A stretch of 16,323 nt of DNA from an uncultured Lachnospiraceae bacterium. GTDB lineage: Bacteria > Bacillota > Clostridia > Lachnospirales > Lachnospiraceae. Positions 1-6,322 of this stretch are shown here, one piece after another (the stretch's first letter is position 1; each line of letters begins with the position of its first letter). A program made the position numbers and the translations under genes. The notes below the pieces were generated by a model, which worked only from the letters and a program-made list of their open reading frames with translations, did not search any database and was not told where the DNA came from. The DNA lies in contig CAJURU010000047.1 in NCBI GenBank assembly GCA_910588845.1, positions 1 through 16,323 on the forward strand, written 5' to 3'.

Positions 1-468
1 AATCCTTCCCTTTTTTGCGGCCAGGGTTTTGAATTTCTGGACCAGGGCATCATCAATATCGTCAATGGTGAAACCGGGCAGAGGCATATTATCCCAGGAA
101 GCACCCCGTTTGCGGAGAATGAAGCTTTCCAGTTCGGGACCGGAGAGCGTTTGCATGGTGCTTCCGCTGCGGTAATAGTAAACGCCTTTGCAGGAAATTG
201 CAACAAGATAGGGCGGAACTACAATTTCGATATATTCTTTTCCATCTTCCTCTAACCGGTTTACATCTACAACAATGCTCATGGTATTGCGGACCTTATT
301 GGGAATGTCCTCTAAAAGCTTCCGGGTATTGTCAAGTCCTATGATGCGTCCGTTATCATCACATCCAATATAAATCCTTTTGCCCTGGGCATTGGCAAAA
401 CCGCAAATCCATTCAAGATAATCATCTCGCCATTTTGATTTCCATTCTATATTCTGATTTTCAGGCAT
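1..468 (-). CDS. AlbA_2 (Schlafen-type) putative DNA-binding regulator, C-terminal part cut by window edge
   Basis: The first 156 residues are visible and the protein continues past base 1. The segment near residues 21-43 (FANAQGKRIYIGCDDNGRI) and the later YYYRSGSTMQTLSGPELESF match the AlbA_2 domain (Schlafen AlbA_2). That domain is usually followed by a divergent ATPase or winged-helix part and annotated as an ATP-binding or transcription regulator protein. The start is the ATG at 466-468. It overlaps the TGA of the upstream helix-turn-helix gene by 8 bases, so the two are probably translationally coupled and act together. The left part of the frame runs through about residue 156 (KTLAAKKGRI) with no stop. 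The C-terminal half cannot be judged. A regulatory role is inferred from family knowledge and the small HTH partner; the target is unknown. Confidence 0.8.
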   Translation of the reverse strand, partial: MPENQNIEWKSKWRDDYLEWICGFANAQGKRIYIGCDDNGRIIGLDNTRKLLEDIPNKVRNTMSIVVDVNRLEEDGKEYIEIVVPPYLVAISCKGVYYYRSGSTMQTLSGPELESFILRKRGASWDNMPLPGFTIDDIDDALVQKFKTLAAKKGRI

Positions 469-667
469 TGCTTTGTTGCTCGCATTTCTTGATATATTTT
501 CCACTCTTAATTCGTGCGTCAGCAGGCTTTTCTGCTGTTTCCGGTATAATCCATGTCTGACCGGCCCTCTGGACGCCTTCGATACGGTTCTCTTTACAAA
601 GGATTGCCACCCGCCGCCTGGAGAGTCCCCATTTTGCGGCAGCTTCACTCGTTGAAATGTATTTCAT
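461..667 (-). CDS. Small helix-turn-helix (excisionase/MerR-like) DNA-binding protein
   Basis: This is a 68-residue protein. Residues 3-45 (ISTSEAAAKWGLSRRRVAIL, then KENRIEGVQRAGQTWIIP) form the winged helix-turn-helix seen in excisionase-type and MerR-like small DNA-binding proteins, and the tail is basic. The ATG at 665-667 follows an AAGGAG ribosome site with good spacing. Its stop overlaps the start of the AlbA_2 gene. A promoter with consensus boxes and a surrounding dyad lies directly upstream, so autoregulation is plausible. Proteins of this size and fold are common next to AlbA_2 ATP-binding proteins in Firmicute accessory regions. It could help excision of a mobile element, but no integrase is visible to support that. 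Confidence 0.75.
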   Translation of the reverse strand: MKYISTSEAAAKWGLSRRRVAILCKENRIEGVQRAGQTWIIPETAEKPADARIKSGKYIKKCEQQSNA

Positions 668-682
668 AGCAGTCGCTCCTTT

Positions 683-720
683 TTATTCTCTATATTTATT
701 ATATTCACAATGGAGAATAA
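683..720. promoter_or_regulatory. 8-bp dyad enclosing the -10 box, candidate operator
   Basis: TTATTCTC at 683-690 is repeated exactly as its reverse complement GAGAATAA at 713-720. The arms enclose the -10 box of the leftward promoter. A third TTATTCTC lies at 806-813. The arrangement would suit autorepression by the HTH or AlbA_2 protein, but the sequence is AT-rich and chance is possible. Confidence 0.4.
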
Positions 721-726
721 TATCAA
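698..726 (-). promoter_or_regulatory. Sigma-A promoter of the HTH/AlbA_2 operon
   Basis: On the minus strand TTGATA (721-726) and TATAAT (698-703) are separated by exactly 17 bases. The boxes lie about 30 bases upstream of the HTH start codon. The match is near consensus. Confidence 0.8.
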
Positions 727-792
727 GAGATTTGCAGAAATTTAGAATATGGCGGCCGAAAACCTGCAAGAGTTTAAATAACAAAGCAAAGA

Positions 793-1134
793 GGCCTGGG
801 ATGGTTTATTCTCTTTTACAGTATGTTACGGTGGGTGAAGACCCTGAAGATGGAGGAGTTTTATCAGGCACATCCGACCATACTACTAATAACGCCGGAG
901 CAGAATATCAGAGTGGAGATATTTGCCGGCTACGTGGCGAATGTGAAAGATGATGCGTGGGAAATAGCATTAGAGCCGGATACAAAATTTGAAGCTTGGC
1001 TGGAGGCAGCCAGGAGCCGTTCCTGTTTTGAAAGTGATATGATTCCGGCAGTCACAGATCGAATCGTTACGCTTTCTACCTGCAGTTATGAATTTGATAA
1101 CGCAAGGTTTGTGTTATTGGGTATCGTTCAATAA
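793..1134 (+). pseudogene. Class B sortase remnant (C-terminal part, frameshifted)
   Basis: The reading frame from 823 to the TAA at 1132-1134 encodes a stretch typical of the C-terminal half of sortase B: EEFYQAHPTI, then VEIFAGYV, then the catalytic TLSTCSYEF with Cys at about residue 87 of that frame, followed by NARFVLLG with the conserved Arg. Another frame just upstream (from 801) reads GMVYSLLQY, which resembles the segment normally joined to it, so a frameshift lies near 823-840. The catalytic His region and the whole N-terminal half with its membrane anchor are missing. The gene cannot make a working transpeptidase. Class B sortases occur in Firmicute conjugative elements, so this may be a relic of one; that is inference. 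Confidence 0.75.
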
Positions 1135-1150
1135 CTATAAGCGCATTTGC

Positions 1151-1186
1151 AACAGCAAAAAAAGTCGAGAGGCTTTTTTTGCTGTT
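1151..1186. terminator. Perfect 14-bp hairpin, terminator-like
   Basis: AACAGCAAAAAAAG (1151-1164) pairs exactly with CTTTTTTTGCTGTT (1173-1186) around an 8-base loop, TCGAGAGG. It sits between the sortase remnant and the uvrA-like gene and would terminate or attenuate transcription from the left. The stem is mostly A-T, so termination strength is uncertain. Its left arm and loop belong to the 22-base repeat described separately. Confidence 0.55.
1152..1173 (+). repeat. 22-base direct repeat, copy 1 (upstream of uvrA-like gene)
   Basis: An exact 22-base match (ACAGCAAAAAAAGTCGAGAG plus GC) recurs at 3489-3510. This copy ends 16 bases before the TATACT -10 box at 1190-1195. The second copy ends 16 bases before the araC -10. 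Equal placement suggests a shared regulator site overlapping the -35 position. Confidence 0.7.
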
Positions 1187-1195
1187 TGTTATACT
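1167..1195 (+). promoter_or_regulatory. Putative promoter of uvrA-like gene, weak -35
   Basis: TATACT at 1190-1195 is a good -10 box, 37 bases upstream of the ATG. Seventeen bases upstream the -35 position holds GAGAGG, far from consensus and inside the 22-base repeat. A poor -35 covered by a repeated element is typical of activator-dependent promoters. Confidence 0.5.
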
Positions 1196-1231
1196 AAGAT
1201 GAGAAAACCAGAAGAAAGAAGGATCAATGAT

Positions 1232-3487
1232 ATGTCGCATCAAAACAGCATTGTGATACAAGGGTTGTGCCAGAACAACCTGAAAAATATTTCCCTTGAA
1301 ATCCCGAAAGGAAAAATCGTAGTCTTTACAGGGGTGTCCGGTTCTGGAAAATCCAGCATTGTATTTGACGCTATTGCTGCGGAAAGCCAGCGCCAGATGA
1401 ATGAAACCTATTCTGCCTTTGTCCGGGGCAGGCTGCCCAAGTTCGAAAAGCCAAGGGCAGACAAAATCGAAAACCTGTCTGCCTCCGTTGTGATTGACCA
1501 GACCAGCCTGGGCGGAAATGCCCGCTCCACCGTAGGAACCATCAGCGATATGTACGCTGCCCTGCGGCTGCTTTACAGCCGGATAGGCGAACCGCATATC
1601 GGCACTCCCTCTTACTTTTCCTTTAACGATCCGAACGGGATGTGTCCGGAATGCTCCGGTATCGGCAAGGTAATGACGCTGGATATTCTGCCGCTGATTG
1701 CAGAAGACAAAAGCTTGAATGAGGGTATGGTAGACCTGCCCACTTTTCATGTGGGGAACTGGTACTGGAAACAATATACAGAGAGCGGCCTGTTTGACCT
1801 GGATAAAAAATGGAGGGACTATTCAGAGAAAGAGAGGAATCTTTTGCTATATGGTGCAGAGGAGCCCGGTGGAGACCGAGTATCCAAGCAAGTGGAAGGC
1901 ATCCATAATATGATGAGCCGGCTGCTGCTGAAACGGGACAGCTCTGAAATGGGTGAGACCTCTGCGAAACGGCTGGCAAGCTATGTCCATCCTTCTGAAT
2001 GTCCGCTTTGCCATGGAAAACGCCTGAATGCGGCTGCACTTTCCTGTAAAGTGGCGGGCTATTCGATCAACGAATTGTGTGAGATGGAATTGACAGAGCT
2101 GAGAAACGTGCTGGAGACGATTACAGACCCGAAGGGCAAATCCATCGCAGACAATTTGGCGCTCACCCTTACACGCATGATTGATATTGGGCTGCCGTAT
2201 CTTTCCCTGAACAGGGAGTCCGCAACCTTGTCCGGCGGCGAGGCACAGCGCCTCAAGCTGGTGCGTCATATGGGCAGCGCCCTGACCGGCATGACATATA
2301 TCTTTGACGAACCAAGCACCGGGATGCATCCCCGCGACGTCCACCGCATGACCAAGCTGCTTTGCAGTCTGCGTGATAAAGGAAACACGGTTTTGGTGGT
2401 GGAGCATGACAAGGACGTGATCTCCATTGCCGATGAAGTGATTGACATTGGACCGCTGGCAGGCAGAAACGGCGGAGAGGTTCTTTACCAGGGCAGCTAT
2501 AAAGGACTTTTGGGGTCCGGTACACTGACCGGGAATGCCATGCAGCAGAAAACGCCGGTAAAAGCTATGCCAAGAAAACCAAAGGAGTTCCTGCCGGTAC
2601 GGGATGCAGCCATTCATAACCTGAAAAACATTTCCATTGACATTCCGCTGCATGTGCTGACCGCCGTAACCGGTGTGGCCGGTTCCGGGAAAAGCTCGCT
2701 TATCCGGGATGTTTTTGCTGAAAAGTACGCAGAACAGGTGATTTTAGTAGACCAGTCTCCGGTTACGGCTACAGGACGTTCCACACCGGCAACCTTTTTG
2801 GGATTCTTTGACGAGATACGCAAACGGATGGGCAAGGAAAACGACGTCGGTGCGGCGTTGTTCTCCTTTAACAGCAAAGGCGCCTGTCCGAATTGTAAAG
2901 GAAAGGGCGTCATCATCACAGAGCTGGTCTTTATGGATCCGGTGACAACTACCTGTGAAGCCTGCGGCGGCAGCCGTTACAGCGACGAAGCCCTGTCCTA
3001 CGCCTATCATGGAAAAAATATCGTAGAGATCCTGGATATGAACGCAGGGGAGGCGGAAACATTCTTCTCCGACTGTCCGAAGATCCGCAAGGCGCTTCAC
3101 GCCATGGTGGAAGTGGGTTTATCCTATCTTTCTTTGGGGCAGCCCCTGTCTACCTTATCCGGCGGAGAGCGCCAGCGTGTGAAGCTGGCGAAATATCTGG
3201 ATCAGAAGGGTAACATTTATGTGCTGGATGAGCCGACGACAGGCTTACATGCTTCCGATATTAAGAAAGTCATGGAGCTGCTGGACGGCGTTGTAAAGCG
3301 CGGCAATACCGTAATTGTAATCGAACACAATATGGATGTGGTAAAGCTTGCGGATTACGTGATTGATATCGGGCCGGACGGCGGCAGTATGGGCGGTGAA
3401 ATTGTATTTACGGGTACGCCGCAGGAAATGGCGGATCATGCAGATACCATTACCGCAAAATATCTGCGCAAGTCGCTGGAAGGCTGA
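1232..3487 (+). CDS. UvrA-like double ABC ATPase without UvrB-binding domain (drug-resistance type)
   Basis: The 751-residue protein has two UvrA-type ATPase halves. The first has Walker A GVSGSGKSS (34-42), signature LSGGEAQR (333-340) and IFDEPSTG (357-364). The second has GVAGSGKSS (481-489), LSGGERQR (642-649) and VLDEPTTG (664-671). Zinc-type CPxC pairs lie at 138-141, 257-260 and 552-555, with a CxxC at 575-578. The first pair comes only about 100 residues after Walker A, so the UvrB-binding insert of true UvrA (usually about 940 residues) is missing. Such short forms resemble UvrA2/DrrC-type proteins linked to resistance to DNA-binding drugs, not general excision repair. The start is ATG 1232 after an AGAAAGAAGG site; an in-frame ATG at 1199 lacks a ribosome site. 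AraC and ABC exporter genes downstream support a resistance role, which remains inferred. Confidence 0.85.
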   Translation: MSHQNSIVIQGLCQNNLKNISLEIPKGKIVVFTGVSGSGKSSIVFDAIAAESQRQMNETYSAFVRGRLPKFEKPRADKIENLSASVVIDQTSLGGNARSTVGTISDMYAALRLLYSRIGEPHIGTPSYFSFNDPNGMCPECSGIGKVMTLDILPLIAEDKSLNEGMVDLPTFHVGNWYWKQYTESGLFDLDKKWRDYSEKERNLLLYGAEEPGGDRVSKQVEGIHNMMSRLLLKRDSSEMGETSAKRLASYVHPSECPLCHGKRLNAAALSCKVAGYSINELCEMELTELRNVLETITDPKGKSIADNLALTLTRMIDIGLPYLSLNRESATLSGGEAQRLKLVRHMGSALTGMTYIFDEPSTGMHPRDVHRMTKLLCSLRDKGNTVLVVEHDKDVISIADEVIDIGPLAGRNGGEVLYQGSYKGLLGSGTLTGNAMQQKTPVKAMPRKPKEFLPVRDAAIHNLKNISIDIPLHVLTAVTGVAGSGKSSLIRDVFAEKYAEQVILVDQSPVTATGRSTPATFLGFFDEIRKRMGKENDVGAALFSFNSKGACPNCKGKGVIITELVFMDPVTTTCEACGGSRYSDEALSYAYHGKNIVEILDMNAGEAETFFSDCPKIRKALHAMVEVGLSYLSLGQPLSTLSGGERQRVKLAKYLDQKGNIYVLDEPTTGLHASDIKKVMELLDGVVKRGNTVIVIEHNMDVVKLADYVIDIGPDGGSMGGEIVFTGTPQEMADHADTITAKYLRKSLEG

Positions 3488-3488
3488 G

Positions 3489-3510
3489 ACAGCAAAAAAA
3501 GTCGAGAGGC
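3489..3510 (+). repeat. 22-base direct repeat, copy 2 (upstream of araC gene)
   Basis: This is the exact second copy of the element at 1152-1173. It starts two bases after the uvrA-like stop codon. It lacks the right hairpin arm of copy 1 and ends 16 bases before the TAAAAT box at 3527. Confidence 0.7.
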
Positions 3511-3532
3511 GTTCCAGTGTTCATGGTAAAAT
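3504..3532 (+). promoter_or_regulatory. Putative promoter of the araC-ABC operon, extended -10
   Basis: TAAAAT at 3527-3532 is preceded by TGG, giving an extended -10. The -35 position at 17-base spacing is again GAGAGG, inside the 22-base repeat, exactly as at the uvrA-like promoter. Autoregulation by the AraC protein is a natural guess. Confidence 0.45.
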
Positions 3533-3558
3533 AAGAGATACGGATGGAGGTGAATGAA

Positions 3559-4446
3559 GTGCAGGAGCAGATGAAAGCGGTACAGCGGATGCAGGAATAT
3601 ATAGAAGAACATCTGGAAGAGGAGATCACACTGGCGAATCTTTCTGAAGTCTCGCTTTTTTCAAGTTGGCATTCCTACCGGCTGTTCAAGAATTATCTGG
3701 GAATGACCCCGGCGGAGTATATCCGCCGGCTGCGGCTTTCCTATTCGGCTATGCGGCTGAAAAAGGAGCAATGCCTAGTAATTGATGCAGCTTATGACTG
3801 CGGATTTGAAAGCGTGGACGGATACACCCGCGCTTTTTACAAAGAATTCGGATGCAATCCTGGGGAATACGTAAAAGACCCGGTTCCGATTGGATTGTTT
3901 ATCCCATACGGAGTCAAATTCAGAGAGCTCAGAAAGGATATTGTTGATATGGAAAATTTGCAGAGCGTTTTTGTCCAAGTGATCCGCAAACCGGAGCGCA
4001 AGGTGATTATAAAAAGAGGAATCAAAGCGGAGGATTATTTCGACTATTGTGCGGAAGTGAACTGTGAGGTGTGGGGAATTCTGATGAGCATGGATTCCCT
4101 GTGCGGTGAGCCGGTCTGCCTCTGGCTTCCGGAAGAATATAAAAAGCCGGGAACATCCACCTATGTACAGGGGGTAGAGGTAGCGCCGGATTATGCCGGT
4201 GGAATACCGGAAGGATTTGATATCATTTCCCTGCCCGCGGCGGAATATCTGGTGGTACAGGGAGAACCGTTCCGGGAGGAGGACTATTCCCAGGCGATCC
4301 TTTCCGTGCAGTATTCCTTAAACCACTATGATCCGTCTGTGATTGGATATGAGTGGGATGACAGCAATCCGCGTATCCAGCTGGAACCGCGCGGTGAGCG
4401 CGGATATATTGAAATGCGTGCCATTCAGAAAAGGGGGACAAAATGA
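3559..4446 (+). CDS. AraC-family regulator with GyrI-like effector-binding domain
   Basis: The 295-residue protein has an N-terminal AraC double helix-turn-helix (about residues 8-105, with ITLANLSEVSLFSSWHSYRL, later IDAAYDCGFESVDGYTRAFY and FGCNPGEY). A C-terminal Rob/GyrI-like domain (about 140-290) usually binds small hydrophobic compounds. HTH first and sensor second is the Rob/BmrR-like arrangement of multidrug regulators. The GTG at 3559 is preferred because GGAGGTGA lies 8 bases upstream; the in-frame ATG at 3544 would place that ribosome site inside the gene. The stop overlaps the next start as ATGA. Linkage to an exporter and a UvrA-like protein suggests it senses a toxic compound and switches these genes. 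The ligand is unknown. Confidence 0.85.
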   Translation: MQEQMKAVQRMQEYIEEHLEEEITLANLSEVSLFSSWHSYRLFKNYLGMTPAEYIRRLRLSYSAMRLKKEQCLVIDAAYDCGFESVDGYTRAFYKEFGCNPGEYVKDPVPIGLFIPYGVKFRELRKDIVDMENLQSVFVQVIRKPERKVIIKRGIKAEDYFDYCAEVNCEVWGILMSMDSLCGEPVCLWLPEEYKKPGTSTYVQGVEVAPDYAGGIPEGFDIISLPAAEYLVVQGEPFREEDYSQAILSVQYSLNHYDPSVIGYEWDDSNPRIQLEPRGERGYIEMRAIQKRGTK

Positions 4447-5174
4447 GAGAAGAAGCAATCAAGGTAACAAACCTTAAAAAAAGCTATAACGGAAAAGCGG
4501 TGGTAGACAATTTAAGCCTATCCGTCAAAACCGGTATGGTATTCGGCCTTCTCGGTGCAAACGGCGCCGGGAAAAGCACGACAATCGAATGTATTCTGGG
4601 TACGAAACAGGCCGATTCCGGAGAAGTTTCGGTACTGGGGTACCATGCGAAAAAGGATCGCAGGAAACTGTTCCAGGAAGTAGGCGTTCAGTTTCAGGAG
4701 GGGGATTACCAGCCGGAAATCAAAGTATTTGAGCTTTGCGAAGAAATTGCCTGCCTGTATAAAAGCCCTGCAGACTGGAGGCGGCTTTGCGAACGCTTTG
4801 GGATTGGAGATAAGCTGAAGAATGCAGTAAAGAGCCTGTCGGGAGGAGAGCGCCAGCGGTTGTTTATTGTGCTGGCTCTGATACCGGATCCCAAACTGGT
4901 CTTTCTGGATGAACTGACCACCGGGCTGGACGCCAGGGCGCGCCGCACTGTCTGGAAGATACTTGAGGATTTGAAGAAACAGGGCCTGACTATTTTCCTG
5001 ACTTCTCATTTCATGGATGAAGTGGAAGCCCTCTGTGATGAAATCTGCATTTTGAAAAAGGGAGAACCCGTATTTTACGGAACTGTGGAACAGGCGAAAT
5101 CCGAAAGCGGCTGTGAGAAGTTCGAGGACGCATACTTAAAATTTTCGGATGAAGAGGAGGGAATCGGCGCATGA
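4443..5174 (+). CDS. ABC-2 type exporter, ATP-binding subunit
   Basis: The 243-residue cytoplasmic ATPase carries all ABC motifs: Walker A GANGAGKST (38-46), a Q-loop near Gln83-85, signature LSGGERQR (132-139), Walker B LVFLDE (152-157) and the switch His189 in LTSHF. The segment after Walker B reads LDELTTGLD, with Leu where Pro is usual, a mild deviation unlikely to abolish activity. It starts inside the araC stop and its own stop overlaps the permease start, both as ATGA, so the three genes form a tight translationally coupled operon. It belongs to the drug or peptide exporter ATPases (DrrA/CcmA-like, single copy). The substrate cannot be read from the sequence. Confidence 0.9.
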   Translation: MREEAIKVTNLKKSYNGKAVVDNLSLSVKTGMVFGLLGANGAGKSTTIECILGTKQADSGEVSVLGYHAKKDRRKLFQEVGVQFQEGDYQPEIKVFELCEEIACLYKSPADWRRLCERFGIGDKLKNAVKSLSGGERQRLFIVLALIPDPKLVFLDELTTGLDARARRTVWKILEDLKKQGLTIFLTSHFMDEVEALCDEICILKKGEPVFYGTVEQAKSESGCEKFEDAYLKFSDEEEGIGA

Positions 5175-5914
5175 GAACCTTTACAAAGCTTTTGAAGACA
5201 GAACTGAAACTGAATATCCGGAATATGAACATGGTGATTTTCGCCATATTCATGCCGATTGTCGTTTTAGTTATCCTTGGCTTCATCTATCAGGCAAAGC
5301 CGGCATTTGAAGGCGCGGGCTACACATTTCTGGAGCAGTCCATGAGTGCGGTATGTACCATTTCCATTTGCGCATGCGGTCTGATGGGATTACCGTTGGT
5401 GGTGTCCGGGTACAGGGAGCGCAAGATTTTGAAACGCTTCCGTGTTACGCCGATCAGCCCGGTGATGCTGCTGGGCGTGGAATTTACTATCTATGTGCTG
5501 TACGCACTCGTTTCCATGGTTTTGCTCTTTCCGATTGCCGCGCTGTTCTGGGGAGTAACACTCCACGGGAGCTGGCCGGCATTTATCGGAAGCTGGCTCC
5601 TGACGATGGTTTCCACTCTGAGTATCGGTATGATGGTGGGCGGTATTGCGAAAAATGAGAAAATGGCAAGCGTGATTGCCAGTGCGCTGTACTTCCCTAT
5701 GCTGATATTTTCCGGGGCAACGCTTCCCTTTGAGGTCATGCCGGGGGTTATGCAGAAAATTGTTTCCCTGTTCCCGCTGACCCAGGGAATCCAGCTTATG
5801 AAGGCAACCTCATTGGGGCAGCCGGTAGAGCATATCTGGATTCCGGTTGCGGTTATGATGGCTGTTACCGTGATTTGCACAGGTGTTGCAGTCAAATGCT
5901 TTAAGTGGGGATAG
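5171..5914 (+). CDS. ABC-2 type exporter, permease subunit
   Basis: The 247-residue membrane protein has about six hydrophobic segments (near residues 20-40, 55-80, 105-128, 135-160, 165-185 and 220-243). Between segments 2 and 3 it carries the RERKILKRFRVTPISP loop typical of ABC-2 permeases. The segment FSGATLPFEVMP followed by PLTQGIQLMK is also a hallmark of this family. The length fits one half of a homodimeric channel driven by the upstream ATPase. No clear rho-independent terminator follows within the first tens of bases, so the transcript end is undefined. Likely role: export of a drug, antimicrobial peptide or similar compound at the cytoplasmic membrane. Confidence 0.9.
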   Translation: MRTFTKLLKTELKLNIRNMNMVIFAIFMPIVVLVILGFIYQAKPAFEGAGYTFLEQSMSAVCTISICACGLMGLPLVVSGYRERKILKRFRVTPISPVMLLGVEFTIYVLYALVSMVLLFPIAALFWGVTLHGSWPAFIGSWLLTMVSTLSIGMMVGGIAKNEKMASVIASALYFPMLIFSGATLPFEVMPGVMQKIVSLFPLTQGIQLMKATSLGQPVEHIWIPVAVMMAVTVICTGVAVKCFKWG

Positions 5915-5966
5915 CAAAAAATAAAGAATGAATTTTACCGGAAAAAAGTAAATCCATCCATATGTC

Positions 5967-5995
5967 TTGCATTTCAGTGACAAATCTGCTATACT
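5967..5995 (+). promoter_or_regulatory. Strong promoter without an adjacent gene
   Basis: TTGCAT (5967-5972) and TATACT (5990-5995) are separated by 17 bases. No coding frame follows. A terminator hairpin begins about 50 bases after the expected start of transcription near 6002. Confidence 0.65.
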
Positions 5996-6001
5996 ATACA
6001 T

Positions 6002-6085
6002 GTTAGTTTCAGTAATTGCTTCAAAGCGATTATAGTTTTCCGGTTACACAGCGTCTGAGAGTTTCTGCTTTCAGGCGCTTTTTTT
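6002..6085 (+). ncRNA. Putative ~84-base terminated RNA (small RNA or orphan leader)
   Basis: A strong promoter upstream and a terminator at 6051-6085 bound a short transcript. Its 5' part can fold: TAATTGC (6012-6018) pairs with GCGATTA (6025-6031) with one G-U pair and a 6-base loop. No open frame with a ribosome site lies inside. The gene it may once have preceded is absent, since the IS end begins at about 6155. It is either a free small RNA or the leader (attenuator or riboswitch) of a lost gene. I do not recognise a known RNA family. Confidence 0.45.
6051..6085 (+). terminator. Rho-independent terminator
   Basis: GCGTCTGA (6051-6058) pairs with TCAGGCGC (6071-6078) with one G-U pair, followed by seven T at 6079-6085. 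It ends the short transcript from 5967-5995. Confidence 0.7.
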
Positions 6086-6115
6086 GTTAGGCTTTAGCCT
6101 GTTTCACATTGTGTA

Positions 6116-6133
6116 GTTTCTCGAAAGAGAAAC
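6116..6133. other. Perfect 7-bp hairpin with GAAA tetraloop
   Basis: GTTTCTC (6116-6122) and GAGAAAC (6127-6133) enclose GAAA, a GNRA tetraloop. It lies between the terminator and the IS left end. A palindrome AGGCTTTAGCCT (6089-6100) precedes it. Function unknown; it may be a piece of a structured RNA cut by the IS. Confidence 0.35.
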
Positions 6134-6154
6134 GGAACTTTGGGAAACGAAATA

Positions 6155-6189
6155 AACCACCTGCTATGCGGGCAATGTCGTCAACTTAA
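6155..6189 (+). repeat. IS left terminal inverted repeat
   Basis: The outer part, AACCACC then TGCTATGCG, is imperfect; the inner 19 bases are identical to the other end. Confidence 0.75.
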
Positions 6190-6202
6190 TGGGATTTGGT
6201 TC

Positions 6203-6241
6203 AAAAAAGCCCAATTCTAACAGGAAATAGAGGGCTTTTTT
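6203..6241. terminator. Bidirectional terminator downstream of transposase
   Basis: AAAAAAGCCC (6203-6212) pairs with GGGCTTTTTT (6232-6241) around a 19-base loop. It ends in a T run on both strands, so it can stop transposase transcription and also block entry from the left. Confidence 0.7.
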
Positions 6242-6322
6242 ATAAATAATTGCATCGCAAACAGGACTGCTGATTTTAAACAGTCCAGAATTTCTCAGCG
6301 TATCGTTTTCAAATACAGCTTT

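Noticed and set aside
1847..2653. Long open frame on the minus strand opposite the uvrA-like gene (and a shorter one at 1076-1774)
   Set aside because: These lie antisense to a clear ABC ATPase, show no recognisable domain, and are expected by-products of its codon usage.
3544..3546. ATG start for the AraC protein
   Set aside because: The strong GGAGGTGA ribosome site lies downstream of it and is ideally spaced for the in-frame GTG at 3559.
5999..6034. Possible 11-codon leader peptide (MLVSVIASKRL) after the orphan promoter
   Set aside because: Its ATG lies at or before the expected transcription start and has no ribosome site.
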